From positions 1-64,000 of the forward strand of contig JAHEGH010000001.1 in NCBI GenBank assembly GCA_024639825.1: a stretch of 64,000 nucleotides of DNA. The letters run 5' to 3'. Each line of letters begins with the position of its first letter. Within the stretch, counting starts at the first letter, position 1. Under the pieces are notes generated by a model that ran no database searches, was not told the DNA's origin, and saw only the letters and a program-made list of their open reading frames with translations. The translations under genes were made by a program, and so were the position numbers. The stretch comes from Gammaproteobacteria bacterium. GTDB taxonomy: Bacteria > Pseudomonadota > Gammaproteobacteria > Steroidobacterales > Woeseiaceae. Below, piece after piece: positions 62,100 through 64,000 of this stretch.

Positions 62100-62591
62100 T
62101 CAGGGTCGGATTTCGATGGGCGTATTGTCGCCGGTCATGAGCCAGATATCGATCATATCGGAGTTGGACACGGCGATGCAGCCGTTGGTCCAGTCCTGGG
62201 TCCGGTAATAAGCCTCGGACCGCGACGGCTCATTCGGCTGGCCGTGAATCATGATGGCCCCCCCTGGATCAACACCCAGGTATGCAGCCTCGCGGCGATC
62301 AGCCGAATTGGGGTAGGACACGTGAATCGACAGGAAGAACTCACTATTCGGGTTACGGTGATCCAGCGTGTATTTCCCTTCAGGTGTTTTGAAGTCACCT
62401 TCCGATTGCTTGTCACCAACCGGTCGAATACCCAGCGCGATCTTGAACGTACGAAAAGCCTTGCCGTCGTGCATCAGGTGCAGCTGGCGAGCGCCCTTCT
62501 CAATAACAACGCGTTCGGCCACGGGAAACCCGCTGGCCGGTGTGAGGCCAGGTGCAAGCAGGACGATCAGCGCCAGTACGAAAATTCTCAT
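62100..62591 (-). CDS. L,D-transpeptidase (YkuD fold, YafK-like)
   Basis: 163 aa. Signal peptide at 1-20 (ending TPASG). YkuD domain with RQLHLMHDGKAFRTFKIALG, the His in IMIHGQPNE and the catalytic Cys in DWTNGCIAVSN, all intact. Forms 3-3 cross-links or attaches and detaches proteins on the wall. Cotranscribed with ppnN. Confidence 0.93.
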   Translation of the reverse strand: MRIFVLALIVLLAPGLTPASGFPVAERVVIEKGARQLHLMHDGKAFRTFKIALGIRPVGDKQSEGDFKTPEGKYTLDHRNPNSEFFLSIHVSYPNSADRREAAYLGVDPGGAIMIHGQPNEPSRSEAYYRTQDWTNGCIAVSNSDMIDIWLMTGDNTPIEIRP

Positions 62592-62656
62592 GGCAGCAAG
62601 ACTAACAAATCTGGGGATCGTAAAAAAAGAGCCGCTTCACAAACTCAGCAAGAGGG

Positions 62657-63058
62657 TCATACGTTGCGGCCCACGATCCAGCCAATCGCAAAGCCGATGC
62701 CGCCGGCGACAAGCGTGTACGCGGGCAGGAAGCGAAACACACGATCTGGGAATTCCGCATCGCCGAACATGTCATTCAGGTTGATGGCATAGGCATAGTG
62801 CAGGTACGCGGCCAACCCAAGGGCGGGAATCGCGAAGCCCAGCGTACCCAGTGGCATGCGCATGCCGGCGCCCGTCCAGTGACCCGCACCTTTGTGAAGT
62901 GTCAGGAAGGACAGGATAACCAGTACAGCGAGCGGCACGAGGTTGCGAACAACCCATGGCCCGCCCTCCTGTACCTCGGCGAACCAGAATCCTGCCGCGA
63001 CGCTGAGCAGCAGGATGGGCAACAGGCGCAGGACAAGAAATTTGTGCCGCGCTCTCAC
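62657..63058 (-). CDS. small integral membrane protein, unknown
   Basis: 133 aa from the GTG at 63058, whose first G is shared with the TAG stop of the LysM gene (TAGTG). The longer track ORF runs through that gene and is rejected. Four hydrophobic helices (LLPILLLSVAAGFWF, NLVPLAVLVILSFLTL, LGTLGFAIPALGLAAYLHYAY, YTLVAGGIGFAIGWIVG). No family recognised. Translational coupling to the LysM gene is likely. Confidence 0.65.
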   Translation of the reverse strand: MRARHKFLVLRLLPILLLSVAAGFWFAEVQEGGPWVVRNLVPLAVLVILSFLTLHKGAGHWTGAGMRMPLGTLGFAIPALGLAAYLHYAYAINLNDMFGDAEFPDRVFRFLPAYTLVAGGIGFAIGWIVGRNV

Positions 63059-64000
63059 TAATCGCTGGCCACGTCCGTTAGCACAGGGATCTGCACGGTA
63101 GTGCCAGGCTGCACCTTGTGCATGTCGATAGCCGGATTGTATTGACGGAACAGCCACACTGGCACCTTGTACTGTCGCAAGGCAATAACCCATATCGACT
63201 CACCGCGCTGGATGGTGTGCTCTGAAACACCACTAATAACGTGCTGCCTGAAAAAACTGTCCTGCTGTGACCGGTGATACGCGATACGCTTTTGTTCAAA
63301 AGCCGCGGCGTCAACGGTACCAAGATCGAGGCGAATACGTTGCCCGACACTGACCGGTGTCCGGAACGCAAATCCGTTCAGATCCCGAAGCCTCTGCGTT
63401 TTGATCTCAAGCCAGTCACCGAAATGTCCCAGGGTTTCCAGCGGCTGCACCTCGATGGTGTTGTCATCAGCGACGCTGTAGTCACTTGGGTCTGAAAGCA
63501 ATGCCGTCTGGATAGTGCCCAAAATCGACGATGCCAGATCACCGGCCAGGGCTTCTGGCGCCATTTCAACAACCTCTGGCTGAGGCTCCGGTGTCGCGAC
63601 GCTTGCTACGACTTCCGGTTCGGGCCGTGGCGCGGCCGCAACCGCGACCTGTGGAGCAGGACCAGCGGCCGGCAGGCGCAGGCGTTGTCCGGCACGAATA
63701 CGGTGACTGCTGCCAAGCTGGTTCAGAGCAACCAGCGTCGAAACTCGCGTACCGTAGGTTTCGGCGATCTGCGACAAGGTGTCACCGCGTGCCACCCGGT
63801 GGAACATGTCCGGTAACTGCTTCTGGAAGATCGCATTATCGGGCAGACCGTTGATCAGTTGCGCCAGCGGCGTACTTGTCGCCGAGCGCGGCAGTCTCAA
63901 CTCATACCCTTTGGGCACATACTTGCTGCCCTGCCAGACTGTGGCCTGCAATCCCGGATTGTGTTTCGCAATCTGTGCCTGACTGACATTGATAGCCTTG
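63058..64000 (-). CDS. LysM-repeat protein, 3' part (probable lytic transglycosylase MltD-like)
   Basis: The frame is open to the right edge, so the 5' part is missing; the track's TTG start at 63951 is not real because the upstream codons AINVSQAQIAKHNPG continue the same fold. The visible 314 codons contain VWQGSKYVPKGYELRLP, a segment seen just after the catalytic domain of MltD-like enzymes. Two LysM-type modules follow (FHRVARGDTLSQIAETYGTRVSTLVALNQL and HTIQRGESIWVIALRQYKVPVWLFRQYN) separated by a Pro/Glu linker. The catalytic SLT domain would lie outside. Confidence 0.8.
   Translation of the reverse strand, partial: KAINVSQAQIAKHNPGLQATVWQGSKYVPKGYELRLPRSATSTPLAQLINGLPDNAIFQKQLPDMFHRVARGDTLSQIAETYGTRVSTLVALNQLGSSHRIRAGQRLRLPAAGPAPQVAVAAAPRPEPEVVASVATPEPQPEVVEMAPEALAGDLASSILGTIQTALLSDPSDYSVADDNTIEVQPLETLGHFGDWLEIKTQRLRDLNGFAFRTPVSVGQRIRLDLGTVDAAAFEQKRIAYHRSQQDSFFRQHVISGVSEHTIQRGESIWVIALRQYKVPVWLFRQYNPAIDMHKVQPGTTVQIPVLTDVASD

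Overview
This is a high-GC window from a Gammaproteobacterium. It opens inside the 5' end of a minus-strand 16S rRNA gene. The rRNA leader contains a boxA (GTTCTTTAACA) followed by TGTGTGGGTGCTT, which is the enterobacterial/pseudomonad leader layout. Gene order agrees: tyrS-mepM-anmK, gshB-tonB-yqgE-yqgF-pyrB, yggS-proC-yggT-yggU beside pilT/pilU, and a Pil-Chp cluster are blocks typical of Pseudomonas-like and Chromatiales-like gammaproteobacteria. Missing metX/metW, pyrC' and pilK, together with a GlyGly-CTERM protein, suggest a lineage outside Pseudomonas, probably marine. I cannot name the genus from the sequence.

Layout. 0-0.4 kb: 16S start, leader and two tandem rRNA promoters. 0.65-7.8 kb: tyrS with a secreted unknown, then a mepM/anmK/ppk1 run on the other strand (wall turnover and polyphosphate synthesis). 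7.8-12.2 kb: a TetR regulator with three operators controlling a divergent VIT/VWA protein, then ppx. 12.2-14.4 kb: erpA, bactofilin, a coiled-coil membrane protein and rppH. 14.4-19 kb: a BtuC-type permease facing a tyrA-diguanylate cyclase-binding lipoprotein operon. 19.1-23.5 kb: frmA-ggt-propeller/amidohydrolase operon. 23.5-23.95 kb: an intergenic region with a sigma-54 promoter, a probable upstream activator dyad and a terminated, structured, A-rich RNA. 24-27.1 kb: exported methyltransferase-like lipoprotein, amidase lipoprotein and a putative zinc protease. 27.1-32.1 kb: cobalamin genes (btuD, adenosyltransferase, btuF) mixed with an IMPase, an ArsN2-like acetyltransferase, ampE and ampD. 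32.1-42.1 kb: rsmE and the twitching chemosensory array (pilG, pilH, pilI, pilJ, chpA, chpC). 42.3-47.2 kb: gshB, a REP-like repeat, tonB, yqgE, yqgF, pyrB and a PyrK-like flavoprotein. 47.2-50.5 kb: three PilT-family retraction ATPases. 50.6-54 kb: yggS-proC-yggT-yggU, a DUF4426 lipoprotein and a divergent HU. 54-64 kb: alpha/beta hydrolase, coiled-coil/HhH protein, OmpA-like protein, FKBP-msrB-htpG stress operon with a sigma-32-type promoter, small unknown genes, ppnN, an L,D-transpeptidase and the C-terminal part of a LysM protein that runs off the window.

Themes are envelope turnover (MepM, AnmK, AmpD/AmpE, L,D-transpeptidase, LysM, OmpA), type IV pilus retraction and its chemosensory control, cobalamin uptake and activation, polyphosphate metabolism, and glutathione-linked chemistry (GshB, FrmA, GGT).

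The most interesting element is the 23.5-23.93 kb region. A near-consensus sigma-54 promoter drives a ~210-nt RNA with no start codon able to open a meaningful ORF. The RNA begins with a stem-loop exactly at the predicted +1, carries AAnAAnAA-type A-rich motifs, and ends in a strong intrinsic terminator. This resembles the CrcZ/CrcY class of Hfq-titrating RNAs, but in a genomic context without cbrAB.
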